Source: Glaciecola sp. UBA983
GTDB lineage: Bacteria > Pseudomonadota > Gammaproteobacteria > Enterobacterales > Alteromonadaceae
Direction of reading: 5' to 3'
DNA: 30,368 bases
Assembly (NCBI GenBank): GCA_002292215.1
Contig: DBBN01000069.1
Coordinates: forward strand, 1-30,368
Positions 18,423 to 27,024 of this stretch are shown here, one piece after another. The notes beneath the pieces are model-generated. The model made no database searches. It was not told where the DNA came from and saw only the letters and a program-made list of their open reading frames with translations. The stretch's first letter is position 1. Every line of letters starts with the position of its first letter. The translations under genes were made by a program, and so were the position numbers.

Positions 18423-20096
18423 TTAATGTTCTAATTTAAACAAATATGCATGTAATGCATTCCACGTTACCACACCATAAATACGTTTTTGTTCATGGCA
18501 CATAATTAATACTGCACCGGAACGCTTTGCTTTTAATTCATCATAAATTTCTGCTAAGGTATTTTGATAAGAATATACAGGGAGTGGCGTGGTGGTGAAG
18601 GGCGTATCTTCTATTTCTAAATGAATATTAGGTTCAACCAAATGCCATACGTGTTGCTCAGCACTGATATCGTCATAGATCACCATATTCGTGGGATGTG
18701 CTTTGATATATTCGATCATCGCAAGACTTTGAGCTTGGCTAAATTGAGTAACGGGCTCTTGGCATAACACTAACACCCCTGTTTTTTGTAGAGATTGGGT
18801 AATCGGGGAAAGCTTGTAGTTGAGTTCTTGAAATTCCATTTGGCGGATAAAGATAGAACGATTATTAAAAATCTGATTCGACACCACATAAGAAGGAACG
18901 ATCACCAATATGGCTGGAAGGACAATTTCGGGGGCATAAGATAATTCCATCACCGCACTTAACGCCGCTAAAGGAGCATGCAATACTGAAGTTAGCATGC
19001 CGGCTACACCGAGCAGGACAAAGCTATCGTGATGCTCACTTGAACCCAAAATGGTTTCTAAAGGATACGCTAAAATAGCACCTGCAAACATGCCGATAAC
19101 CATCACCGGTCCAATAATACCTCCAGGGATCCCTAAGCCAATAGCCACTAACGCGAGGATAAACTTAGCGACGAACACGCCAATCAGCAAGCCAATGGCA
19201 ACGTCTTGATCAAATAACTGGTGCACAGCTTCAAATTCTGCGCCCATTGCATCAGGTACTAATATACCAATGCCACCGGTTAACAACGCCGCTAATGCAA
19301 AGCGAGTCGCCATTGTATAGCGCTGAAAATGTTGCATCACATTCATTAATTGGCTGTTAAATCCAGCAGCTAATGCGCCTAAGCCCATACCAAATAACAC
19401 TAAGTAGACATAAATAACTTTATCTAGATCAGCAAAAGATAAAAATAATAGTGCTGTTCCTTCGCCAAATACCAAGCGAGACATCACCGAGCCTATTGCA
19501 GCTGAAAGCATTATTGGAATAAATATATGAATGCGATAATTACGCATCACCACTTCCATGACAAAAATAACCGCTGCAAATGGCGTATTGAAGGATGCTG
19601 AAATACCGGCAGCAATACCGCAACCGGCTAGAATTCTAATGCAGTTATAAGGTAGCTTTAACCCATCGCCGACAAAACTGGTACCAGCCGCACCAAGATG
19701 TACTGATGGACCTTCGCGACCCACAAAAAAGCCACTAGCTAGGGCAAACATACCACCAAAAAATTGATTGATGGTGGAGCGTAAAGGCATTAAGCCAAAA
19801 TTGTTTTTAATGCGATGTATGACAAACGGGATCCCTAAACGGTAATGGGCAAATCCGGTTATTGAGGCGACTAAATAAATGCCAATGACACCCAAAAAAG
19901 GCAGCATAAAACGTTTATACCAAGGTAATTGGTCGTAGGCGCCGAGTTCAGGTAAAAGTTTTAATTGAATATATTGAAATGACAGGCGAAATATAATGAT
20001 GAGAGTTGCCGCACACAAACCGGCTATGACCCCAAATAAGCAAAGTTGCCATGAGGTTTTGGGATACGATAATGTCAGGCGAAGCGAATCAAGCAT
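18423..20096 (-). CDS. ClC-family chloride protein with C-terminal CBS-like region
   Basis: A 557-residue protein with the ClC membrane core (about residues 15-420) and a cytosolic tail whose last 50 residues look like a CBS domain. The gating glutamate is present in GREGP (E128), and the GxFxP region reads GIPGGIIGP. Two features differ from E. coli ClcA. The chloride-binding GSGIP is replaced by RLGIP (residues 86-90), losing the serine. The internal proton glutamate (E203) is valine 182 in FVMEVV. Related gammaproteobacterial proteins share this pattern as I recall it. Valine there is typical of channels rather than H+/Cl- exchangers, but transport mode is inferred. hemJ follows directly. 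Confidence 0.9.
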   Translation of the reverse strand: MLDSLRLTLSYPKTSWQLCLFGVIAGLCAATLIIIFRLSFQYIQLKLLPELGAYDQLPWYKRFMLPFLGVIGIYLVASITGFAHYRLGIPFVIHRIKNNFGLMPLRSTINQFFGGMFALASGFFVGREGPSVHLGAAGTSFVGDGLKLPYNCIRILAGCGIAAGISASFNTPFAAVIFVMEVVMRNYRIHIFIPIMLSAAIGSVMSRLVFGEGTALLFLSFADLDKVIYVYLVLFGMGLGALAAGFNSQLMNVMQHFQRYTMATRFALAALLTGGIGILVPDAMGAEFEAVHQLFDQDVAIGLLIGVFVAKFILALVAIGLGIPGGIIGPVMVIGMFAGAILAYPLETILGSSEHHDSFVLLGVAGMLTSVLHAPLAALSAVMELSYAPEIVLPAILVIVPSYVVSNQIFNNRSIFIRQMEFQELNYKLSPITQSLQKTGVLVLCQEPVTQFSQAQSLAMIEYIKAHPTNMVIYDDISAEQHVWHLVEPNIHLEIEDTPFTTTPLPVYSYQNTLAEIYDELKAKRSGAVLIMCHEQKRIYGVVTWNALHAYLFKLEH

Positions 20097-20201
20097 GTTG
20101 TGTTTTCACAAGTCTGGTATAAATCTTACTGATTAATCATACGAATAAATGGCATAATATCATAATGTTGCGAAAAACAAGCTAATCAAATAGGACTAGG
20201 C

Positions 20202-20930
20202 GTGGATTTGTATCAATTCAGACTTAACAATAGTGCATTTCGGTTTTATACCGTAATCGTGCTTTTCATGTTTCTAATGCTCTATGTGGGCTATGAGTTA
20301 GCAAACTATAGTATCGAACAAGAACAACGTAATACACAGGTAATGAGTGGCACGATTGCTCACGCGCAAGCAGAGAACCAGCGGTTAAATCAATCATTGA
20401 GCCAAATTGCAGTTGAACTCGCTTTACAACAATCAGCACAAACGTTAGTAGAAGAAGGCTACGGCGAGTTGCTTGCCGAAAATCAATCATTACAACAAAA
20501 AATAGCCCTGTATGAACTGGTGTTAGGTGAAAGTGAGGCCGCTGGCCCGTTCGCAATCCATAGTATCAGCGTAATGGCATTACCTGAATCACAGCATTTT
20601 TTGTTAGACATGTTGTTATTACAAGGGCGTGCGCTTAAATCGTTAATTAATGGCAACTTAGTGATCAATCTTATCGGCACGCAAGATGAGCAGCCCCGAA
20701 CTTATGCGTTAGAGGATTTACTAGCTAATTCAGTATTCATAGGAAATACGGATACGTCAATGCGCTATCGCTATCAGTATTTTTTAGAAAAACAATTTGT
20801 GTTTGCTTTACCTGACGGTTTTATTCCTCAACAACTAGAAATCAACACTGATGTCTATCAATGGAAGCGAAAACGTGACAGCTTTACACAACAATTTACT
20901 TGGTCAGAATTAATTGCACCGAATACTTGA
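20202..20930 (+). CDS. DUF6776 family membrane-anchored coiled-coil protein
   Basis: A 242-residue protein with a short cytosolic start, one hydrophobic helix (about residues 15-33), a glutamine-rich coiled coil (about 38-105) and a C-terminal beta-rich domain (about 115-235). This outline and the neighbouring erpA match the DUF6776 proteins of Alteromonadales. It is probably an inner-membrane protein facing the periplasm; its function is unknown. Translation appears to start at GTG with AGGACTAGG just upstream. erpA follows after about 60 bases. Confidence 0.75.
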   Translation: MDLYQFRLNNSAFRFYTVIVLFMFLMLYVGYELANYSIEQEQRNTQVMSGTIAHAQAENQRLNQSLSQIAVELALQQSAQTLVEEGYGELLAENQSLQQKIALYELVLGESEAAGPFAIHSISVMALPESQHFLLDMLLLQGRALKSLINGNLVINLIGTQDEQPRTYALEDLLANSVFIGNTDTSMRYRYQYFLEKQFVFALPDGFIPQQLEINTDVYQWKRKRDSFTQQFTWSELIAPNT

Positions 20931-20989
20931 TGAATTTACTCAAGTATTAGATAATCAAGTTAATTACTACTTAGGATACTTTGTTTACC

Positions 20990-21334
20990 ATGACTGTAGA
21001 AATGGCACTCCCTATTGAATTTTCAGAATCGGCAGCAACGAAAGTTAAAACGTTAATCGACGAAGAGAACAACCCTGAACTTAAACTGCGTGTTTATGTG
21101 ACAGGAGGCGGTTGTTCAGGTTTTCAATATGGTTTCACCTTTGATGAGAAAGTCAACGAGGGTGACATGACGATAGAGAAAAATGAAGTAACCTTGGTTG
21201 TCGATCCAATGAGCCTACAATATTTGGTAGGTGGAACGGTTGATTATATTGAAGGGCTAGAAGGCTCGCGCTTTTTGGTTAATAACCCTAACGCAACCAC
21301 GACGTGTGGCTGCGGTTCAAGTTTTTCTATCTAG
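20990..21334 (+). CDS. erpA: Iron-sulfur cluster carrier ErpA
   Basis: An A-type carrier that hands Fe-S clusters to targets such as IspG and respiratory enzymes. From the ATG at 20990 it has 114 residues, the same as E. coli ErpA, and [13 protein letters not shown] aligns with that N terminus. An in-frame TTG at 20981 would add three residues. The three cluster ligands are C42 (GGGCSGF), C106 and C108 (CGCGSSFSI). AGGA lies 13 bases ahead of the ATG, which is a long gap. No clear IscR box was seen. Confidence 0.97.
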   Translation: MTVEMALPIEFSESAATKVKTLIDEENNPELKLRVYVTGGGCSGFQYGFTFDEKVNEGDMTIEKNEVTLVVDPMSLQYLVGGTVDYIEGLEGSRFLVNNPNATTTCGCGSSFSI

Positions 21335-21380
21335 ACTTTTATGGCTGTCCTGGCTATATGTAAATAACTCAAACAGTGTG

Positions 21381-22079
21381 TTAGCGATGGCCCCAAGGGG
21401 TTTTGGTACTAACCACTGGTTGGGTTAAATCAAACACAACTTTAAATTCAAATCCGGCACGTGTTAAGCGATAGGTAAACGTATCAGGATAAATGAACAC
21501 TTCCCATATATTAGTCAAACTCTGCGGATAACCTAACTCAATAAATAGCGCTTGTGTAAACACATCCACAGGAAAGGCTTGTGTGTGGGCTGAGCCAAGC
21601 TGTTGTGTATGACCGCCATATAAGGTTAAATCATCATGGCTACCATCTTTATGACGATGATCATGTTTGAGCAATAACCCGCCACCTGTTTTAGTGAGCA
21701 CCCAAGTACGAGATGCATCCGCTCCAACATAAAAAGGGATCTTGATTTGCGTATCTGAACATTCACGTACATGCATTAATAACTGCGCATCAGCAAAGCG
21801 GTCACTACCTGACGTATCGACTGCGAGTGTACCCGTAAATGCTTGACCACATAACCGAGATATAGCGGCAAAAAAATCATTTTGTTCAGTGGCAGTCATT
21901 GCAGTGATCGATTTTGCCGGTGGATATTGTTCGGGGCTCGATAATACTGGTGGCGGAGGGGTGGGTGCAGCACTAGCCGACATAGATAATGTGAGCATGG
22001 CTAAAGCGCATAATAAGGTTGCTGAAATCACAGCTTCAACCCTAATTAATTTGGTTCTGACCCTAATTATTCTGTTCAT
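21381..22079 (-). CDS. Secreted protein of unknown function
   Basis: From the ATG at 22079 the product has 232 residues: a basic start (MNRIIRVRTKLIRVE), a hydrophobic stretch and a likely cleavage at SASA/AP near residue 38, then a proline-rich linker (PTPPPP) and a globular domain of about 180 residues. Recognisable blocks are LCGQAFTG, MHVREC, SRTWVLT and LKHDHRHKDGSHDD. I recall similar proteins in other Proteobacteria but no function. The two cysteines in LCG and REC could form a disulfide. The ATG shares one base with the stop of the dehydrogenase upstream and has AAGG six bases ahead, so translation is coupled. The basic start is encoded in a repeat (22039-22069). Confidence 0.78.
   Translation of the reverse strand: MNRIIRVRTKLIRVEAVISATLLCALAMLTLSMSASAAPTPPPPVLSSPEQYPPAKSITAMTATEQNDFFAAISRLCGQAFTGTLAVDTSGSDRFADAQLLMHVRECSDTQIKIPFYVGADASRTWVLTKTGGGLLLKHDHRHKDGSHDDLTLYGGHTQQLGSAHTQAFPVDVFTQALFIELGYPQSLTNIWEVFIYPDTFTYRLTRAGFEFKVVFDLTQPVVSTKTPWGHR
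22039..22069. repeat. Direct repeat, REP-like
   Basis: ACCCTAATTA occurs twice, at 22039-22048 and 22060-22069, with TTCTG beside the second copy. The minus strand reads TTAGGGTCAGAACC, which resembles the REP sequences near REP-associated transposases. It encodes the basic start of the secreted protein's signal peptide. Confidence 0.45.
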
Positions 22080-23035
22080 TAATAGCCTTGCTCCCAATTC
22101 ATAATATAGTGTGGTGTTTGACCTTGCGTAAAGCGTGCAAGATTATCGATAAAAATCTGCATAACATCATCAGGCACTGAAATCGCAGCGGTATGTTGTG
22201 TCACAGTAATGCGTGGATGATGCCAAAATTCATGCTCTGGCGCTAACGGTTCTTGTGTAAATACATCGAGCACCGCAGCAACGAATACTTGTTGCTCTAA
22301 CGCTGACAATAATACCTCATCAGCGATAATGCTGCCTCGTCCTGCATTGATGAATAACCGAGGTTGAGGTGATAACCCATCAATGAGCTCTTGGGTTATA
22401 AATTCTCGTGTATGTTGAGTATCGGGTAATAGATTAACTAAGACATCACATTGTTCTATAAACTCATGCCGTTGAGCGTCAGTAAACATGGGAATATTCG
22501 TAAAATCAGTCGGCGGCGTTGCACGTCGCGATAAGCCTATGACGTTAGCATTTAACGTTGCCAACACTGGTAGCATGCCGTTGGCAATATGCCCTAAACC
22601 TAAGATCCCAATGGTTATTTGACTGATGCTAGCAATGTGGGGTGGTTGCCATTGTTGCTGAGTTTGTAATACGCGTAATGATGTATGTTGACGCACGTGC
22701 GCCAATACATAACTCAGAACATATTCACTCATCAACTGCGCAAAAATTCCTTTAACACCGCTGAGCATATAATCTTGTTTGGGGTGTTGCAGAAGTGGTG
22801 CATTCCCAGCCCAAGCGGATTGGCACCATACTAGGTTGGGAAGGTGGTCAATGACTTGGACCGCCAAATCGGGATCGGCTAATAAAATCCTCACTTCATT
22901 GGCTTGATGATGTTTGATTACATCTTCGGGCTGAGCTGTACTTAGTAATAAAGTGACGTCTTGGATTGCATGCTGCTGGCTCCATAAATCAGCATAGCGA
23001 TGAGCATCGCGTGATAAAATAACTAACTTAAGCAT
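22079..23035 (-). CDS. D-2-hydroxyacid dehydrogenase (GhrA-like)
   Basis: An NAD(P)-dependent dehydrogenase of 318 residues from the D-isomer-specific 2-hydroxyacid family. The nucleotide-binding loop is GLGHIA (146-151). The catalytic set is complete: R233 (NAGRGS), E262 (DVFTQEP) and H281 (TQHTAA). Overall layout is closest to GhrA-type glyoxylate/hydroxypyruvate reductases. Its ATG overlaps the end of anmK by eight bases and its stop overlaps the start of the secreted-protein gene by one base, so all are translated together. Coupling to anmK hints at a substrate linked to MurNAc recycling, for instance D-lactate, but this is inference. Confidence 0.88.
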   Translation of the reverse strand: MLKLVILSRDAHRYADLWSQQHAIQDVTLLLSTAQPEDVIKHHQANEVRILLADPDLAVQVIDHLPNLVWCQSAWAGNAPLLQHPKQDYMLSGVKGIFAQLMSEYVLSYVLAHVRQHTSLRVLQTQQQWQPPHIASISQITIGILGLGHIANGMLPVLATLNANVIGLSRRATPPTDFTNIPMFTDAQRHEFIEQCDVLVNLLPDTQHTREFITQELIDGLSPQPRLFINAGRGSIIADEVLLSALEQQVFVAAVLDVFTQEPLAPEHEFWHHPRITVTQHTAAISVPDDVMQIFIDNLARFTQGQTPHYIMNWEQGY

Positions 23036-24224
23036 AAGTTTTAGCCCCTAAAATCACGGATTTTTTTGCCCCTGTTACCGCTGGCGAATTCGCTGGGATC
23101 TGTGCATCGTAACAATACGCTAACCAAGCAAACGCCATGGCTTCGATAGCATCGGCATCATAGCCTAATGAGTGCATATCGGTCAGGGTTGCGTTTTGGT
23201 CCGAGCACAGAGATTGTAATTGTTGTAATAATGCCGCGTTATGTACCCCACCACCGCAGATAATCCATTCACATTTATGTTGGTTGGCTTGTCCAAGTTG
23301 TTGTTCGTGATCAGATCGCTCGCCGTGCTCAGGTGACGCCAAGTGCCTTGCTATCGCTTGAGCAATCGACACGCTAGTTAACTCTACCAGTGTAGCTTGC
23401 ACATCTTGCGGGCTTAGTGCAGGAATCAGTGTTTGGTAATTGGCTAGCTGTTGCTTGAGCCACTGCAAGTTAAAATATTCGCGCCCCGTGCTTTTTGGTG
23501 CCGACAGTGCAAAATACGGATCGGCGAGCAGCTTGTTTAATAATATTGTATTACATGTTCCGTCGCTGCCCCATCTGCCATCAATGTCGATAGCATGACC
23601 TGTGTTAAGTTCAGACCAACTATCCAGTAATGTATTACCTGGACCGGTATCAAATCCGCGAGTAATACCAGTTGGGCTGGTCGGCAATATGGTGACATTG
23701 GCGATCCCCCCGATATTAATGACGACGCGTCGAGCCACGTTGGTCGGGTAAGGCATGAAAAGGGCTTGGTGAAACGGGGGAACTAATGGCGCACCTTGCC
23801 CGTCATGTGCTAAATCATTCGCTCTAAAGTCATCAATCACATCAATTTGGGTCAATGCAGCCAGTAAAGCAGCGTTATTAAGCTGTATCGAAAACGGAAT
23901 GAGCGCGTCTGGTGCATGCCAAATGGTTTGCCCATGACAGCCTATCGCTTTAATGCTATCAGGCGTAATATTGTGCTCTTGTAATAAGGTATTAACGGCC
24001 TGTGCAAAAGCACATGTAAGGGCTTGTTGTACCGTGCCTATCTTTGCCACGCTGTGGACTGAATCAGGCTGCATCAGCGCAGTCAATGACTCGCGTAATG
24101 CAGGTTCAAAAGGTACGGTATGCGCGCAGATAAGTACAATAGGCGTATTGTGTTGAATATTAATGAGCGCGACATCGATGCCATCTAAGCTTGTGCCTGA
24201 CATGATCCCGACATACAACGGCAT
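23028..24224 (-). CDS. anmK: Anhydro-N-acetylmuramic acid kinase
   Basis: Phosphorylates and opens 1,6-anhydro-MurNAc from peptidoglycan turnover to give MurNAc-6-phosphate. The ATP-binding signature GIMSGTSLDGIDVAL is at residues 6-20, with GGIANVT and GFDTGPGNTLLDSW further on, all typical of AnmK. At 398 residues it is longer than the E. coli enzyme (369), in part through extra polar sequence near residues 300-325 (SPEHGERSDHEQQLGQANQH). The gene begins eight bases after the M23 peptidase gene and overlaps the dehydrogenase gene by eight bases. MurQ, the next step in the pathway, is not in the window. Confidence 0.96.
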   Translation of the reverse strand: MPLYVGIMSGTSLDGIDVALINIQHNTPIVLICAHTVPFEPALRESLTALMQPDSVHSVAKIGTVQQALTCAFAQAVNTLLQEHNITPDSIKAIGCHGQTIWHAPDALIPFSIQLNNAALLAALTQIDVIDDFRANDLAHDGQGAPLVPPFHQALFMPYPTNVARRVVINIGGIANVTILPTSPTGITRGFDTGPGNTLLDSWSELNTGHAIDIDGRWGSDGTCNTILLNKLLADPYFALSAPKSTGREYFNLQWLKQQLANYQTLIPALSPQDVQATLVELTSVSIAQAIARHLASPEHGERSDHEQQLGQANQHKCEWIICGGGVHNAALLQQLQSLCSDQNATLTDMHSLGYDADAIEAMAFAWLAYCYDAQIPANSPAVTGAKKSVILGAKTYA

Positions 24225-24232
24225 AACGATCC

Positions 24233-25540
24233 TTAGTTAATACTCGCAAGCATGATGCGTTTATTGTTATTGAGTAATACTAACCGTTGTTCGGTTAATT
24301 GCATAAATGCATTTTTTTCATTTTTATCGATAGGTTCGGCTTTGGGTAATGTCACCGTTCGTGGATTACGATGCACCCCATCGACTAAAAATTCGTAATG
24401 TAAATGAGGGCCTGATGACATACCGGTAGAGCCTAACAAGCCAATGACCTGACCTTGTTTAACGATTTCACCGTTCTTTACTTTACGTTTAGAAAAATGC
24501 AAATATTTGGTCACGTAACGATCGCCATGCTGAATAAACACATGATGGCCATTAAATTTATCGTAAGTGGACTTAATCACGCGACCTTTACCTGCTGCAA
24601 CAACGGGGGTACCTGTCGGTGCAGCATAATCCGTACCGCGATGGGCTTTCCAGCGTTTTTGTACTGGGTGGTAGCGTTTTTTGGTAAAGTTTGAACTGAT
24701 ATAACGGAAATTAACTGGCGCACGCAAAAAGCTCTTCTTCATACTACGCCCATTTGGTGCATAATAGCTGCCGTCGGTATGGCGTATCGCTTGAAATACC
24801 TCACCTTGGTTGACAAACTCCGCGGCTAAAATATCCCCAAACCCGATGAAGTCACCGTTGACATAGCGTTCTTCGTACATGACATTAAAGGTATCTCCTG
24901 CGCGTATTTCCATAGCAAAATCAATATCCCAACCGAAAATATCAGCAAGCTCCATAATTTTATTATCGGTCATGCCTGCTTTTATTCCGGCATTCCAAAA
25001 CGATGATTCGATTTCACCTTGGGCAAATGTAGGCTTGCTGTATACATCGGCAGTTGCAATCATCGACGTATAATCATCATCAGATTTACGGGTGATGATC
25101 AAGGTTTCAGTTTCTGAATATTCATAGATTAGTGTGTTAATTTTGCCACGTTCGTCAAACGTAAAGTTTAAAAATTCACCGGGCATCATTGTAAGTAATT
25201 TTTTGGCGTCCTTGCCTGCCCGTGAAACATGATAAGTATCAGAGGCACTCAAACCGACATGCTTGAATATTTTGGCTAGGTTGTCGCCAGACTTAACTTG
25301 ATAAGAGATGGTTTCGGATGTGCTTGGCGCTGATTCTACGTTAGAAGAGCGGACAGTCGTCTCATCAATGACTAGATCTACGGGATACTTGATACCAGGC
25401 TGTAATACTTGAGAGGTTGCGTGACGAGAAGCATCAGCACTAAACAACATGCTAATGGTCAAAATAAATACAATAATAATGAGCGCCACTAACGATATTT
25501 TGTGTGGTTTAGGTAATGTTTTGATTGTCTGAGAAACCAA
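24233..25540 (-). CDS. mepM: M23 murein endopeptidase, MepM-like
   Basis: A periplasmic peptidoglycan hydrolase of 435 residues (E. coli MepM has 440). Order: membrane anchor (about 13-35), LysM/OapA-like region (VKSGDNLAKIFKHVGL from about 82), a beta-rich linker domain, then the LytM zinc peptidase with H300 and D304 (HRGTD) and H379/H381 (GPHLHYE). It should cut peptide cross-links to allow wall growth. Translation starts at TTG; AGGAG six bases ahead decides this, as the first in-frame ATG is at codon 31, inside the anchor. It is divergent from tyrS and leads the four-gene run into anmK. Confidence 0.93.
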   Translation of the reverse strand: MVSQTIKTLPKPHKISLVALIIIVFILTISMLFSADASRHATSQVLQPGIKYPVDLVIDETTVRSSNVESAPSTSETISYQVKSGDNLAKIFKHVGLSASDTYHVSRAGKDAKKLLTMMPGEFLNFTFDERGKINTLIYEYSETETLIITRKSDDDYTSMIATADVYSKPTFAQGEIESSFWNAGIKAGMTDNKIMELADIFGWDIDFAMEIRAGDTFNVMYEERYVNGDFIGFGDILAAEFVNQGEVFQAIRHTDGSYYAPNGRSMKKSFLRAPVNFRYISSNFTKKRYHPVQKRWKAHRGTDYAAPTGTPVVAAGKGRVIKSTYDKFNGHHVFIQHGDRYVTKYLHFSKRKVKNGEIVKQGQVIGLLGSTGMSSGPHLHYEFLVDGVHRNPRTVTLPKAEPIDKNEKNAFMQLTEQRLVLLNNNKRIMLASIN

Positions 25541-25591
25541 AGCAAACTCCTCATTATAATAAGTAATGTAAGAATATCGCTATTACTGTTT

Positions 25592-25610
25592 AAATTCTAG
25601 TGTAAGTTAT
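25592..25610. repeat. 19-bp element shared with the glpD-glpK region
   Basis: AAATTCTAGTGTAAGTTAT matches the glpK-side copy (28760-28778) at 16 of 19 bases. It lies between the divergent mepM and tyrS genes. Its role is unknown. Confidence 0.45.
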
Positions 25611-25738
25611 GTAAACCTGCTGATTTTTAAAGGTATACATAAAAATACTTTTACAAAAAATAGCATACGTTAAGTCTTTTCATCTGACTGCTAGACAAGT
25701 AAAATGTTCCTATAAATTCTATACTAAGTGGAAACAAG

Positions 25739-26938
25739 ATGTCTGATTGGCAAAACGCCTTTAATGAAATAAAACGCGGCGCAGATGAAATTCTTATCGA
25801 AGATGAGTTAATTGAGCGGTTAAAAGAAGGTAAGCCTCTGAAAATTAAGGCTGGTTTTGATCCGACTGCACCAGACTTACATCTTGGTCACACAGTATTA
25901 ATCAATAAATTACGCGCGTTTCAACAATTAGGTCATGAAGTTATTTTCTTGATTGGTGATTTCACCGGATTGATTGGCGACCCAACGGGCAAAAATGTGA
26001 CGCGCAAGCCACTTTCTAGAGAAGATGTCTTGGCGAATGCTGAAACCTATAAAGAACAAGTATTCAAAATCCTAGATCCGGCTAAAACGACAGTCCGTTT
26101 TAATTCTGAGTGGATGGACAAGTTAGGCGCGGCTGGCATGATTAAGTTAGCAGCGAGCCAGACGGTTGCTCGTATGCTTGAACGTGATGATTTTAAAAAA
26201 CGCTACAGTAATAACCAGCCGATTGCCATTCATGAGTTTTTGTACCCATTAGTGCAAGGGTGGGACAGTGTTGCATTAGAATCGGATGTTGAGCTTGGTG
26301 GTACCGATCAGCGTTTTAATTTGTTGATGGGACGTGAATTACAAAAATCTCAAGGACAACGTCAACAAACGGTCTTAATGATGCCATTGTTAGAGGGGTT
26401 AGATGGCGTTCAAAAAATGTCTAAATCACTCAATAATTATATTGGCATTACGGATGCGCCAAATGATATGTTTGGTAAAATCATGTCTATCTCTGATGAG
26501 TTGATGTGGCGTTATTTTGATTTATTAAGTTTTCGTCCGATTGAAGAGATTGCCCAGTTAAAAATCACCGTTGCTGAGGGTGCCAATCCGCGTGATACCA
26601 AAATTGAGTTAGCCAAAGAAATTATTGCACGTTTTCATGATGATGCAGCAGCAGAAGCTGCACATCAAGATTTCATTCAACGTTTTCAAAAAAATGCCAT
26701 CCCAGATGACATGCCTGAACTGACCGTTACCTTAACGGCAGATGGAATGGGAATCGCTTCACTATTAAAAGAAGCGAGCCTGGTAGCCTCTACGTCTGAA
26801 GCCATGCGCATGATTAAGCAAGGTGCGGTCAAGATTGATGGTGAAAAAGTTGATGATCCTAAGTTACAACTTTCTGTTGCTGGCGAAGCGGTCTATCAAG
26901 TCGGCAAACGTAAATTTGCTCGTATCACGCTAGCATAA
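25739..26938 (+). CDS. tyrS: Tyrosyl-tRNA synthetase
   Basis: A class Ic synthetase that charges tRNA-Tyr. HLGH at residues 48-51, within [13 protein letters not shown], is the HIGH motif, and KMSKS is at 226-230. An S4 RNA-binding domain fills about residues 335-399. The 399-residue length and the [20 protein letters not shown] block put it in the TyrZ-like group rather than the E. coli TyrS group. GTGGAAA stands a few bases ahead of the ATG. The layout with the M23 peptidase and anmK on the opposite strand is common in related bacteria. A two-way hairpin follows the gene. Confidence 0.97.
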   Translation: MSDWQNAFNEIKRGADEILIEDELIERLKEGKPLKIKAGFDPTAPDLHLGHTVLINKLRAFQQLGHEVIFLIGDFTGLIGDPTGKNVTRKPLSREDVLANAETYKEQVFKILDPAKTTVRFNSEWMDKLGAAGMIKLAASQTVARMLERDDFKKRYSNNQPIAIHEFLYPLVQGWDSVALESDVELGGTDQRFNLLMGRELQKSQGQRQQTVLMMPLLEGLDGVQKMSKSLNNYIGITDAPNDMFGKIMSISDELMWRYFDLLSFRPIEEIAQLKITVAEGANPRDTKIELAKEIIARFHDDAAAEAAHQDFIQRFQKNAIPDDMPELTVTLTADGMGIASLLKEASLVASTSEAMRMIKQGAVKIDGEKVDDPKLQLSVAGEAVYQVGKRKFARITLA

Positions 26939-26943
26939 ATATC

Positions 26944-26989
26944 AATTGTACCCTGCTCTTGATCTTAAACTGAAGCAGGGTGCAATTTA
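26944..26989. terminator. Two-way hairpin between tyrS and glpD
   Basis: Stem AATTGTACCCTGCT/AGCAGGGTGCAATT, 14 pairs with one G-U, and a 16-base loop, placed between the two convergent genes. Only short T tracts flank it on either strand, but the stem is long and symmetrical. Confidence 0.7.
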
Positions 26990-27024
26990 TAACGTTAGAG
27001 GATTGAACACGATAGCTCAGTGGA

